Source: Alkalibacter sp964582705 (GTDB lineage Bacteria > Bacillota > Clostridia > Eubacteriales > Alkalibacteraceae). From it: 51,471 nt of DNA. The notes under the pieces were generated by a model that saw nothing but the letters and a program-made list of their open reading frames with translations, was not told the origin of the DNA and searched no databases. The DNA lies in NCBI GenBank assembly GCA_964582705.1, contig CAZOTE010000007.1, positions 1 to 51,471 on the forward strand, written 5' to 3'. This document shows, piece by piece, positions 33,257 to 41,144 of the stretch. The translations under genes were made by a program, and so were the position numbers. The number at the start of each line of letters is the position of its first letter. The first letter of the stretch is position 1.

Positions 33257-33931
33257 TTACTTCTCCCCCTCTTTTGGAGCTTTACCTTTTTGCATTATAA
33301 GCTGTTGTACGTATGTCAGTAAATTATTTATAATCCAGTAAAGTCCCAGTCCTGATGGAAGTCCCCATGATACGAAACCTATCATAAGAGGAGAGATTAT
33401 CTTCATTGATTGAGTCATCGCTTGAGCCTGATTGTTTCCACCCGCTTGAGGCTGAGCTAGGTTTGACATGCTTAAATAAGTAGTTGCAGCCGCTACTATT
33501 GGTATTACTCTTAATGGATCGTAAGCACTCAAATCTGCTAGCCATAAAAAAGACTTGTCTATCGTAGCAAAAACCTCCGCACTGAAAACATAAGGTACAG
33601 GCTCTCTCATTACACCAAAAAGACCTATTATTATAGGAAATTGAATAAGCATCGGCAAACAACCCCCCATAGGGTTGTAATTGTGCTTTTGATAAATCTT
33701 CATCATCTCTTCATTAAGCTTTGCTTTGTTGTTTCCATGCTTTTTCTGAAGAGCTTGTATTTCCGGCTGCAGCTTGTTCATTTGCTGCATAGATTTATTT
33801 TGCTTAAGAGTAATTGGAAGCATCAACAGCTTCGCAAAAACTGCAAATACGACTATTGATATACCATAATCTTGTACAAAAGTATAGATTAAATGTAGTA
33901 CGCTACCGAACAATCCATATAAAAAAGACAT
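33257..33931 (-). CDS. yidC: Membrane protein insertase YidC/OxaA
   Basis: A 224-residue short Oxa1-type insertase. It has an N-terminal hydrophobic region (LYGLFGSVLHLIYTFVQDYG), then the conserved IVVFAVFAKLLMLPITLKQNKSM, a charged coiled segment (about 48-75) and further helices with GCLPMLIQFPIIIGLFG. It lacks the large periplasmic domain of Gram-negative YidC. The N-terminus is very short, so a lipoprotein signal is not seen, unlike Bacillus SpoIIIJ. It inserts membrane proteins with or without SecYEG. It is cotranscribed with jag. Confidence 0.94.
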   Translation of the reverse strand: MSFLYGLFGSVLHLIYTFVQDYGISIVVFAVFAKLLMLPITLKQNKSMQQMNKLQPEIQALQKKHGNNKAKLNEEMMKIYQKHNYNPMGGCLPMLIQFPIIIGLFGVMREPVPYVFSAEVFATIDKSFLWLADLSAYDPLRVIPIVAAATTYLSMSNLAQPQAGGNNQAQAMTQSMKIISPLMIGFVSWGLPSGLGLYWIINNLLTYVQQLIMQKGKAPKEGEK

Positions 33932-33985
33932 TTATTTTCCTCCCGGGATTTAACTAATATTTTCTATCACAACAAACCTTTTCTC

Positions 33986-34195
33986 TCATTTCAAAGGATC
34001 AAATCCTCCCGGATGAAAAGGATGACATTTCCCTACTCTTTTTACACAAATGACCAAGCCTTTTAATGGCCCATATTTTTCTATCGCCTGAATACAGTAA
34101 TCCGAACAAGTGGGATGAAACCTACATGTCTTTGGCAACAGAGGAGATATAGCCTTTTGATAAAACTTAATCATCAGTAACATTAATTTTTTCAT
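33986..34195 (-). CDS. yidD: Membrane protein insertion efficiency factor YidD
   Basis: A 69-residue protein of the YidD family with the fingerprint CRFHPTCSDYCIQAIEKYG and FHPGGFDP at the end. An N-terminal amphipathic helix (MLLMIKFYQKAISPLL) probably attaches it to the membrane. It helps YidC-dependent insertion. It lies between rnpA (five bases upstream) and yidC, as in most bacteria. Confidence 0.95.
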   Translation of the reverse strand: MKKLMLLMIKFYQKAISPLLPKTCRFHPTCSDYCIQAIEKYGPLKGLVICVKRVGKCHPFHPGGFDPLK

Positions 34196-34200
34196 ATCAT

Positions 34201-34539
34201 CTACTCATTTTCAAGGATTCGATTATATTTCTTCAACAAATGGTTCACTGCAGAGCTTATTTCTTTATACTCCCTGTCTTCACAACCTTTTCTCGCAATA
34301 AAAATTATATCATATCCTTTGACACTATTAAAAGAACTATTCCTGTAAGATTCTTTTATAAGACGCTTCACTCTATTTCTCGTTACACTGTTTCCAACTT
34401 TTTTGCTTACTGTTATACCTAATCTAGTTTCGTCCTTACCGTTTCTCAAATAATACATTACCAAAAGCCTGTTAGCCATAGACCTTCCTTTTGAGTATAT
34501 GATTCTAAATCGCTGATTTGTAAAAGAATTGATTTTCAT
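34201..34539 (-). CDS. rnpA: Ribonuclease P protein component
   Basis: A 112-residue basic protein that helps the RNase P RNA process tRNA 5' ends. It has the LGITVSKKVGNSVTRNRVKRL RNP motif, and the N-terminus NSFTNQRFRIIYSKG matches relatives. I start at the ATG at 34539; an in-frame ATG 42 bases upstream lies near the rpmH stop. Its ribosome site (AAAGCCGG) is weak. It sits between rpmH and yidD in the conserved order. The RNA subunit gene rnpB is not in the window. Confidence 0.94.
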   Translation of the reverse strand: MKINSFTNQRFRIIYSKGRSMANRLLVMYYLRNGKDETRLGITVSKKVGNSVTRNRVKRLIKESYRNSSFNSVKGYDIIFIARKGCEDREYKEISSAVNHLLKKYNRILENE

Positions 34540-34591
34540 GCTGATACCGGCTTTCTGGACGTATTTAGAAAAAGGCCACACTTACGCGGCC

Positions 34592-34726
34592 TTAAGCTGA
34601 TAAACGCTTTCTTCCTTTTCTTCTTCTATTGCTAAGAACTTTTCTTCCGGAAGCACTCTTCATTCTTTGTCTAAAACCATGCACTTTGGATCTTTGTCTT
34701 ACTTTAGGCTGATAAGTCATTTTCAT
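34592..34726 (-). CDS. rpmH: 50S ribosomal protein L34
   Basis: A 44-residue, very basic protein translated from 34726 to the TAA at 34592. It starts MKMTYQPKVRQRSKVHGFRQ and continues with RMKSASGRKVLSNRRR, the L34 family sequence. GGGAGGTG precedes the ATG by seven bases. It is the first gene of the rpmH-rnpA-yidD cluster and the closest minus-strand gene to the origin. Confidence 0.95.
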   Translation of the reverse strand: MKMTYQPKVRQRSKVHGFRQRMKSASGRKVLSNRRRKGRKRLSA

Positions 34727-34885
34727 TACTTACACCTCCCTGCACCTAATTATTATATTAAATATATCACTTTGCCCATAATGGATTTACCATAAAATTA
34801 TATATGCAAAAACAAGGCATGTCAAGAATAATAAGAGTTTATTAACAGGCTAGCTATATTATTTTTTATCTAGTTCATAGATAAC

Positions 34886-35124
34886 TGTTGATAAATCCTG
34901 GGGCTTTCTGCTATTATATAAACAGGTGTTGATAACTTATGCTTATTTTATCTACATATCCACAATATATTGATAATTTGTGGATATGTCACACTATTTT
35001 GTTTATAAAAACATCACAAACCTTAATTAACAACATAAAACCTTGTTCATAACTACTTATCAACATCTGTTTACAACGCAGATGTTGATATTCGTTTAGA
35101 TGGATTGTCTACAAACTATCAACA
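34886..35124. other. oriC: Origin of replication, DnaA-box cluster upstream of dnaA
   Basis: The 426-base AT-rich gap 34727-35152 holds a DnaA-box cluster. Exact TTATCAACA-type boxes (either strand) are at 34886, 34927 and 35057. One-mismatch boxes are at 34956, 34979, 35083 and 35116. They lie on both strands. This is the upstream half of a bipartite oriC and probably also autoregulates dnaA. The left third (34741-34880) holds only AT-rich DNA and presumably the rpmH promoter; I could not pick it out. Confidence 0.85.
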
Positions 35125-35152
35125 ATTATCATTTTCTACAGGAGGAGTATTA

Positions 35153-36511
35153 ATGGATAACAATCTGCAACATTTGTGGAACAAAACTTTGGAAATAATC
35201 GAGGAAGAATTGACCCAGGTAAGCTTCGAAACCTGGTTGAAAAGAATAGAACCTCTTTCGTACAATGAAAATACTATTGTTTTAGGTGTGGAAAATGATT
35301 TTACAAAAGGAATTCTTGAGGCTCGATACGCAGTTCTTATAGGAAACTCCCTTAAACATGTCACGGGAAAGAATGTAGCTGTGGAATTTGTTATACCTTC
35401 TGCCAGCGGACAAAATACTGGAGATTCCTCTTATAATGGAAGCCAGCCAAATAATATGAACAACAACTATAATTTCATCGACAGCAGCAACCTTAATCCC
35501 AAGTATACTTTTGACACCTTCGTCATAGGTGAAAGCAATCGCTTTGCCCACGCTGCTTCCGTAGCAGTGGCTGAGGCTCCGGCCCAAAGATATAATCCAC
35601 TTTTCATATATGGAGGCGTAGGGCTAGGAAAAACCCACTTGATGCATGCCATTGGTCACTACGCGCTTGAACAGTGGTCCAATAAAAAGGTAGTTTACGT
35701 ATCTTGTGAAAAATTCACAAATGACTTTATAGATTCTATTCAAAACAAGAACAACGTTTCATTCAGAAACAAGTATAGAAATGTTGATGTTTTGCTAATA
35801 GATGATATCCAGTTCATAGCAGGCAAAGAAGGTACACAGGAAGAATTTTTCCACACCTTCAACGCTCTACATGAAGCTAACAAGCAAATAGTAATATCAA
35901 GCGACCGCCCTCCCAAAGAGATTCCTACTCTTGAGGAAAGGCTCCGATCTAGGTTTGAATGGGGCCTTATAACAGACATTCAAGCTCCGGATTTAGAAAC
36001 CAGGATAGCAATTTTAAAGAAAAAGGCAAATACCGAAAAAATTAATATCGGAAATGACGTACTGGTTTTCATCGCAAATAAAATTCATTCGAATATCAGA
36101 GAACTTGAAGGCGCCCTAATAAGAGTTAATGCTTTTTCGAGGCTTACAAGCCAGAATATAAGCGTCGAGCTTGCAGCTGAAGCTTTAAAGGACATACTAT
36201 CCGCCAGAACTCCTGAAATTATAACAGTGGATCTTATTAAGGAAGTCACAGCCAAATACTTCAATATAGAAGTTGAAGATTTTAATCTTAAAAAAAGGAC
36301 AAAATCAATTGCATACCCTAGACAGGTTGCCATGTATCTTTCCAGGGAGATGACTGGCCTCTCTCTTCCTAAAATTGGAGAAGAATTTGGTGGAAGGGAC
36401 CATTCAACTGTTATTCACGCAATCGATAAGATAGCAAATGAGATGAGTGAGAATTTCGATTTTAAAAATCTTATCAATCGAATAATGAAAGATATAAAAG
36501 GCAACAACTAA
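35153..36511 (+). CDS. dnaA: Chromosomal replication initiator DnaA
   Basis: A 452-residue AAA+ initiator. Domain I (1-85) begins MDNNLQHLWNKTLEIIEEEL, and a short Asn/Ser-rich linker follows (85-110). Domain III has Walker A GGVGLGKTHL and Walker B LLIDDIQF. Domain IV carries the DnaA-box-binding signature GGRDHSTVIHAIDKI. I start at the ATG at 35153, six bases after AGGAGG, not at an in-frame start 48 bases earlier inside the box cluster. DnaA boxes flank it on both sides. It is followed by the unwinding element and dnaN. Confidence 0.97.
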   Translation: MDNNLQHLWNKTLEIIEEELTQVSFETWLKRIEPLSYNENTIVLGVENDFTKGILEARYAVLIGNSLKHVTGKNVAVEFVIPSASGQNTGDSSYNGSQPNNMNNNYNFIDSSNLNPKYTFDTFVIGESNRFAHAASVAVAEAPAQRYNPLFIYGGVGLGKTHLMHAIGHYALEQWSNKKVVYVSCEKFTNDFIDSIQNKNNVSFRNKYRNVDVLLIDDIQFIAGKEGTQEEFFHTFNALHEANKQIVISSDRPPKEIPTLEERLRSRFEWGLITDIQAPDLETRIAILKKKANTEKINIGNDVLVFIANKIHSNIRELEGALIRVNAFSRLTSQNISVELAAEALKDILSARTPEIITVDLIKEVTAKYFNIEVEDFNLKKRTKSIAYPRQVAMYLSREMTGLSLPKIGEEFGGRDHSTVIHAIDKIANEMSENFDFKNLINRIMKDIKGNN

Positions 36512-36528
36512 ATCTAGATATTAAACCT

Positions 36529-36639
36529 TGTGGATAAGTTTTTTGTTTTAGGTTGCTTACAACCAGCTTTATCAACATTTTATCAACCGCGACTATTCAT
36601 ATACAGCACCATATAAGCTCCATTATCCACAAATCCACA
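36529..36639. other. oriC: DnaA-box cluster between dnaA and dnaN
   Basis: A perfect TGTGGATAA at 36529 (minus orientation), TTATCAACA at 36569, TTATCAACC at 36580, a perfect TTATCCACA at 36623, and a degenerate AAATCCACA at 36631. The last two point at the DnaA-trio tract and resemble the paired boxes that load DnaA for unwinding in Bacillus. Confidence 0.88.
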
Positions 36640-36643
36640 GCAC

Positions 36644-36661
36644 CTACTACTACTATTACTA
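36644..36661. other. oriC: DnaA-trio tract and DNA unwinding element
   Basis: Six consecutive triplets CTA-CTA-CTA-CTA-TTA-CTA on the plus strand read 3'-GAT repeats on the other, the DnaA-trio consensus. They begin five bases after the last DnaA box, across a short GCACC spacer. AT-rich DNA (36662-36686) follows up to the dnaN ribosome site. This is the likely site of origin melting. Confidence 0.8.
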
Positions 36662-36699
36662 TCTTAATTTATAGATATATATAAAAAGGGGATGATTTC

Positions 36700-37803
36700 A
36701 TGCAGTTCACAACTACCAAGATTTCACTTGTCAATGCAGTAAATACAGTACAAAAAGCCGTATCTACTAAAACTACGCTTCCAATACTCGAAGGCATTTT
36801 ATTTGAAGCTATCGACAACGACATATACCTAATGGGTACAGATATGGAAATTGGAATCAGGACAAAGCTCTCAGGAAATGTATATAGAGAAGGAAAAGTA
36901 GTCTTATCGGCAAAACTTATCTCAGAACTTTCTAGAAAATTACCTGATGATGAAGTTAAAATAGAACTTAAAGAAAATAACAAAACATTGATTTCATGTA
37001 AAAACTCTGAATTCAACATCCAAGGAGAAGCAGGAGAAGATTTTCCAAAGATGCCTGAAGTCGTAGGTGAAAAAAATGCGCTTATCCCAAAGGAACTTTT
37101 TAGAAGCCTAATTAAAGAAACGATTTTTTCAGTAGCCAAAAGCGACAATATACCCATATTGACGGGAGAGCTATTGGAGATTTCAGACGGAGAATTTAAA
37201 ATAGTAGCTCTGGACGGTTACAGGCTTGCTTTAAGAAAGGCAAAGACAGAACCAGACATAGAAGTGAAGGAAGTTATACCTGAAAGAACTATGATGGAAA
37301 TATACAGACTTTTATCAATGAAAGAAGAAGATGTATACTTGTCTGCTACCAAAAATCAGGTTCTTTTCACAATAGGAGAAACTAGTATGGTTTCAAATCT
37401 TCTGCAAGGAGAATATATCAATTATAAACAAATAATACCTTCCAACAGCACTACAAAGGTTAAGGTTAATACACAGGAGCTTCTTTCAAGCTGCGAAAGA
37501 GCAGCTCTTATGGTGCGAGATGGAAAAAATAATTTAATAAAGATGAATTTTTCAGACAGCGTGCTGGAGATATTATCAAATTCCGACTTGGGAAATCTTC
37601 ATGAGAGCATAGATGTTGATATGAAGGGTGATCCTTTGAAGATAGCCTTTAACTGCAATTACTTTATTGATGCGCTTAAAGCGGTAAGCGAGGAAGAGAT
37701 AAACCTTGAATTTACTACTTCTGTTAGCCCTTGTGTGATAAAACCCGTTGATGGAGACTATTTTACATATCTTATATTGCCGGTTAGATACATCGAACAC
37801 TAA
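36700..37803 (+). CDS. dnaN: DNA polymerase III beta subunit (sliding clamp)
   Basis: A 367-residue clamp of three similar domains. It begins MQFTTTKISLVNAVNTVQKA, with the domain 2 motif IFSVAKSDNIPILTG and the C-terminus FTYLILPVRYIEH, typical of bacterial beta. It encircles DNA as a dimer and tethers the polymerase. AAAAGGGGATG precedes the ATG. It is second in the conserved origin cluster, 188 bases after dnaA across the unwinding element. Confidence 0.97.
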   Translation: MQFTTTKISLVNAVNTVQKAVSTKTTLPILEGILFEAIDNDIYLMGTDMEIGIRTKLSGNVYREGKVVLSAKLISELSRKLPDDEVKIELKENNKTLISCKNSEFNIQGEAGEDFPKMPEVVGEKNALIPKELFRSLIKETIFSVAKSDNIPILTGELLEISDGEFKIVALDGYRLALRKAKTEPDIEVKEVIPERTMMEIYRLLSMKEEDVYLSATKNQVLFTIGETSMVSNLLQGEYINYKQIIPSNSTTKVKVNTQELLSSCERAALMVRDGKNNLIKMNFSDSVLEILSNSDLGNLHESIDVDMKGDPLKIAFNCNYFIDALKAVSEEEINLEFTTSVSPCVIKPVDGDYFTYLILPVRYIEH

Positions 37804-37839
37804 ATTATATTTAAATATGATAACCGAGGAAGGTGTAAA

Positions 37840-38070
37840 ATGAATACAACGAGAGTTGGCATAAAAACTGAATTTATAAAATTAGACCAATTTTTAAAAT
37901 TTGTAGGGATTGCAGAAAGTGGTTCTTATGCTAAGATGATGATATTTGATGGTATTGTTTCAGTTAATGGGGAAATATGCATCCAAAGAGGAAAAAAGCT
38001 ATACCCCGATGACATAATAGGAATTGCTGATCACGAAGAGATATTCAAAGTAATTAAAGAAGAGGAATAA
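37840..38070 (+). CDS. rlbA: S4-domain RNA-binding protein YaaA/RlbA
   Basis: A 76-residue protein with an S4 fold (FIKLDQFLKFVGIAESGSYA and VSVNGEICIQRGKKL). It is the small S4 protein encoded between dnaN and recF in most Firmicutes, in some linked to ribosome assembly. AGGAAGGTG precedes the ATG. RecF starts two bases after its stop, so the pair is coupled. Confidence 0.9.
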   Translation: MNTTRVGIKTEFIKLDQFLKFVGIAESGSYAKMMIFDGIVSVNGEICIQRGKKLYPDDIIGIADHEEIFKVIKEEE

Positions 38071-38072
38071 AA

Positions 38073-39182
38073 ATGCATCTTGAAAGACTCAAGCTTTTGA
38101 ATTTCAGAAATTATTCTTCATTGGATATAATGCTTGATAAAAAAATGAATATAATAGTTGGAGACAATGGGCAGGGCAAAACAAACCTTTTAGAAGCAAT
38201 ATACTTTTTAAGTCGGGGAAAGTCATTTCGAAACCCAAATAGGGATCTAGTTTCCATGGAGTGTGAACAAGGGATTGTAGAAGGTTTTTTTGAAAGAAAA
38301 AATTTAAATGATTCCGTCAGGATAATCATAGACAATTCAGAATCAGCCGAAAAGACCACTGTTAATGTGAACAATAAAAAATTAAAGTCTAAAAATGATC
38401 TTCCCTCAAGATTTCTAATAGTCGATTTTACACCGGAAGATCTTAATATCGTCAACGACGGTCCTGACAAGAGAAGAAGGTTTATAGATAATGAGCTCTT
38501 AAACATAAAACCTGTTCATGGAAGCATACTAAAAGATTACAATAAAATATTGAGGCAGAGAAATGAACTTTTGAAAAATATGCAAAGAGACCATTCACTT
38601 AAGAGTACTCTTTATATTTGGGATGAACAGCTGGTTGAGTACGGAAAAAAACTAATAATAAACAGAATCGTATTTTTACAAAAGCTAAATAGAATAGCCA
38701 AGGAGATACATTTTAACCTCTCAGATAAATCAGAAGAGCTAAAGCTTTATTATTTTTCAAATCTTATAAAAAGCAACTCAGATATAGAGAGACTGTCGGT
38801 TATATTTAAAGATAGATTAGAAGAAAACTTTGACAACGATTTAAAAAAAGGTTACACTTCCATAGGACCTCATCTTGATGACATCAAAATTAATATCAAT
38901 GATTTGGACGCAAAAACATTTGGCTCTCAAGGCCAAAAAAGAACATGTGCCCTTTCCTTGAAACTTTCCCAAACTCATATTATCAAAGAAGAGACAGAAG
39001 AAGATGCAATAGTGCTTCTAGATGATGTTATGAGCGAGCTGGACATCAAAAGGCAAAAAAAGCTTCTCGAAAGCTTCAGCCGCCATCAAATCGTGATAAC
39101 ATCAACTGAAATAAATTTTATGAATGAACTTCAATCCGAAACGAAAAAAATATATAATATTAAGGGCGGAAATTTGATATAG
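38073..39182 (+). CDS. recF: Recombination protein RecF
   Basis: A 369-residue SMC-like ATPase that loads RecA at gaps. It begins MHLERLKLLNFRNYSSL, has Walker A GDNGQGKTNLLEAIYFL, the signature FGSQGQKRTCALSLKL and Walker B AIVLLDDVMSELD. Length is normal. Its ribosome site overlaps the end of rlbA. It is followed 42 bases later by gyrB. Confidence 0.96.
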   Translation: MHLERLKLLNFRNYSSLDIMLDKKMNIIVGDNGQGKTNLLEAIYFLSRGKSFRNPNRDLVSMECEQGIVEGFFERKNLNDSVRIIIDNSESAEKTTVNVNNKKLKSKNDLPSRFLIVDFTPEDLNIVNDGPDKRRRFIDNELLNIKPVHGSILKDYNKILRQRNELLKNMQRDHSLKSTLYIWDEQLVEYGKKLIINRIVFLQKLNRIAKEIHFNLSDKSEELKLYYFSNLIKSNSDIERLSVIFKDRLEENFDNDLKKGYTSIGPHLDDIKININDLDAKTFGSQGQKRTCALSLKLSQTHIIKEETEEDAIVLLDDVMSELDIKRQKKLLESFSRHQIVITSTEINFMNELQSETKKIYNIKGGNLI

Positions 39183-39224
39183 GTTCTAATATTTGAGAAA
39201 AATTAAAGACTGGAGGACAGTGGA

Positions 39225-41132
39225 ATGTCACAAAGCAATAAATACGGCGCAGAACAGATCCAGGTTTTAGAGGGTCTGGAAGCGGTTAGAAAAAGACCGG
39301 GAATGTACATCGGAAGCACCGGCAGCAGAGGGCTTCACCATCTCGTGTACGAAATAGTCGACAATAGCATAGATGAAGCTTTGCAGGGACATTGCGATAA
39401 CATAAAGGTCACGATTAACAAGGATGACTCCATAACAGTAGTTGATAACGGAAGAGGAATACCCACAGGAATACATCCCAAGCTTAAAAAATCTGCAGTT
39501 GAAGTGGCTCTTACTATGCTTCATGCCGGGGGAAAATTTGGAGGAGGAGGATACAAGGTTTCAGGTGGTCTGCATGGAGTCGGCGTTTCTGTAGTGAATG
39601 CACTTTCAGAAAGCCTGACAGTTGAAGTTAAGCAAAACGGCCATGTTTATGAGCAATGCTACCAAAGAGGAAAGCCTTTGTCCGATTTGAAAATTGTGGG
39701 AGATACTAACAGGTCAGGAACAACTATAACTTTTAAACCTGACCATGAGATATTTGAAGAACTTGAGTATGATTTTGATATTTTGGAACACCGATTGCGT
39801 GAGCTAGCCTTTCTTAATAAGGGGATTTCTATAGTCCTTAAAGACGAAAGGGAAGAAAAAAGAACTGAAAAATACTGCTATGACGGAGGAATAGTATCTT
39901 TTGTTGCTTATTTAAATAAAAACAAGGATCCTCTCCATGATAATGTTATAGGATTTGAAAAAATTAAAGACGAGATAATCGTAGATATAGCAATGCAGTA
40001 CACCGACAATTATAATGAGAATATTTACGCTTTTGCAAATAATATAAATACTACTGAAGGCGGAACGCATCTTAATGGATTCAAGTCCGCGTTGACAAGA
40101 ACGATAAATGCATATGCTAAAAAATACAACTATTTAAAGGCGAGCGACAAAAATCTTTCAGGTGAAGATGTGAGAGAAGGCCTTACTGCAATTATAAGCG
40201 TCAAGATAACCGATCCACAGTTTGAAGGCCAAACAAAGACAAAACTTGGAAACACTGAGGTTAAGGGAATAGTGGAGAGCATAGTCAACGACAACTTCTA
40301 TGCATTCCTTGAAGAAAATCCCAGTGTCTCAAAAATAGTAATAGAAAAAGCACTGACAGCGGCAAGAGCAAGGCAAGCTGCTCGTAAAGCGAGGGAGCTT
40401 ACAAGACGAAAAAGTGTTTTGGACAATACTGCGCTGCCGGGAAAGCTGGCTGACTGTAGAGAGAAAGATCCTGCATTGTCGGAAATATACATAGTTGAGG
40501 GAGATTCAGCTGGAGGTTCCGCTAAACAAGGAAGAGATCCTAAGACTCAAGCCATCCTTCCTCTTAGAGGAAAGATACTCAATGTAGAGAAAGCTAGACT
40601 TGACAGAATATTAAATACCGAGACCATTAGATCAATGATAACAGCATTTGGCAGCGGCATAGGAGATGATTTTGACAGATCTTCTGCGAGATACCATAAA
40701 ATTATAATAATGACCGATGCTGACGTTGATGGAGCACATATAAGAACATTGCTCCTTACATTTTTCTACCGTTACATGAAGGGATTGATAGACGAAGGTT
40801 TTGTTTATATAGCACAGCCACCTCTGTACAAGCTACAAAAAGGAAAAAGGATTGAGTATGCTTATTCTGATAAGGAAATGAATAAGTTAATGGATGAAAT
40901 GGGACGAGAGAACAATATCGGTTTGCAAAGATACAAGGGCCTTGGTGAGATGAATCCAGAGCAGCTTTGGGAAACAACCATGGATCCTGAAACACGAACG
41001 CTTTTACAGGTTTCAATTGATGATGCCATTCAAGCAGATGAAATATTTACTATTTTGATGGGAGACAAGGTTCAACCCAGAAAAGAGTTTATCGAACGAA
41101 ATGCAAAAAAGGTTAAGAACCTTGACATATAG
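39225..41132 (+). CDS. gyrB: DNA gyrase subunit B
   Basis: A 635-residue ATPase subunit. The GHKL domain has IGSTGSRGLHHLVYEIVDNS and GGGGYKVSGGLHGVG. The Toprim domain has EGDSAGGSAKQGRD and DADVDGAHIRTLLLTFF. The C-terminal GyrA-interacting tail ends RKEFIERNAKKVKNLDI. Together with GyrA it introduces negative supercoils. TGGAGGACAGTGG precedes the ATG. Confidence 0.97.
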   Translation: MSQSNKYGAEQIQVLEGLEAVRKRPGMYIGSTGSRGLHHLVYEIVDNSIDEALQGHCDNIKVTINKDDSITVVDNGRGIPTGIHPKLKKSAVEVALTMLHAGGKFGGGGYKVSGGLHGVGVSVVNALSESLTVEVKQNGHVYEQCYQRGKPLSDLKIVGDTNRSGTTITFKPDHEIFEELEYDFDILEHRLRELAFLNKGISIVLKDEREEKRTEKYCYDGGIVSFVAYLNKNKDPLHDNVIGFEKIKDEIIVDIAMQYTDNYNENIYAFANNINTTEGGTHLNGFKSALTRTINAYAKKYNYLKASDKNLSGEDVREGLTAIISVKITDPQFEGQTKTKLGNTEVKGIVESIVNDNFYAFLEENPSVSKIVIEKALTAARARQAARKARELTRRKSVLDNTALPGKLADCREKDPALSEIYIVEGDSAGGSAKQGRDPKTQAILPLRGKILNVEKARLDRILNTETIRSMITAFGSGIGDDFDRSSARYHKIIIMTDADVDGAHIRTLLLTFFYRYMKGLIDEGFVYIAQPPLYKLQKGKRIEYAYSDKEMNKLMDEMGRENNIGLQRYKGLGEMNPEQLWETTMDPETRTLLQVSIDDAIQADEIFTILMGDKVQPRKEFIERNAKKVKNLDI

Positions 41133-41144
41133 GAGGGTATATAG

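Noticed and set aside
36644..36661. CTA repeat read as a simple microsatellite
   Set aside because: Its exact place after DnaA boxes and before AT-rich DNA fits a DnaA-trio element better.
40756..41016. Long open frames antisense to housekeeping genes such as gyrB, mnmG and the redox operon
   Set aside because: No ribosome sites, no recognisable domains, and they mirror the codon pattern of the true genes.
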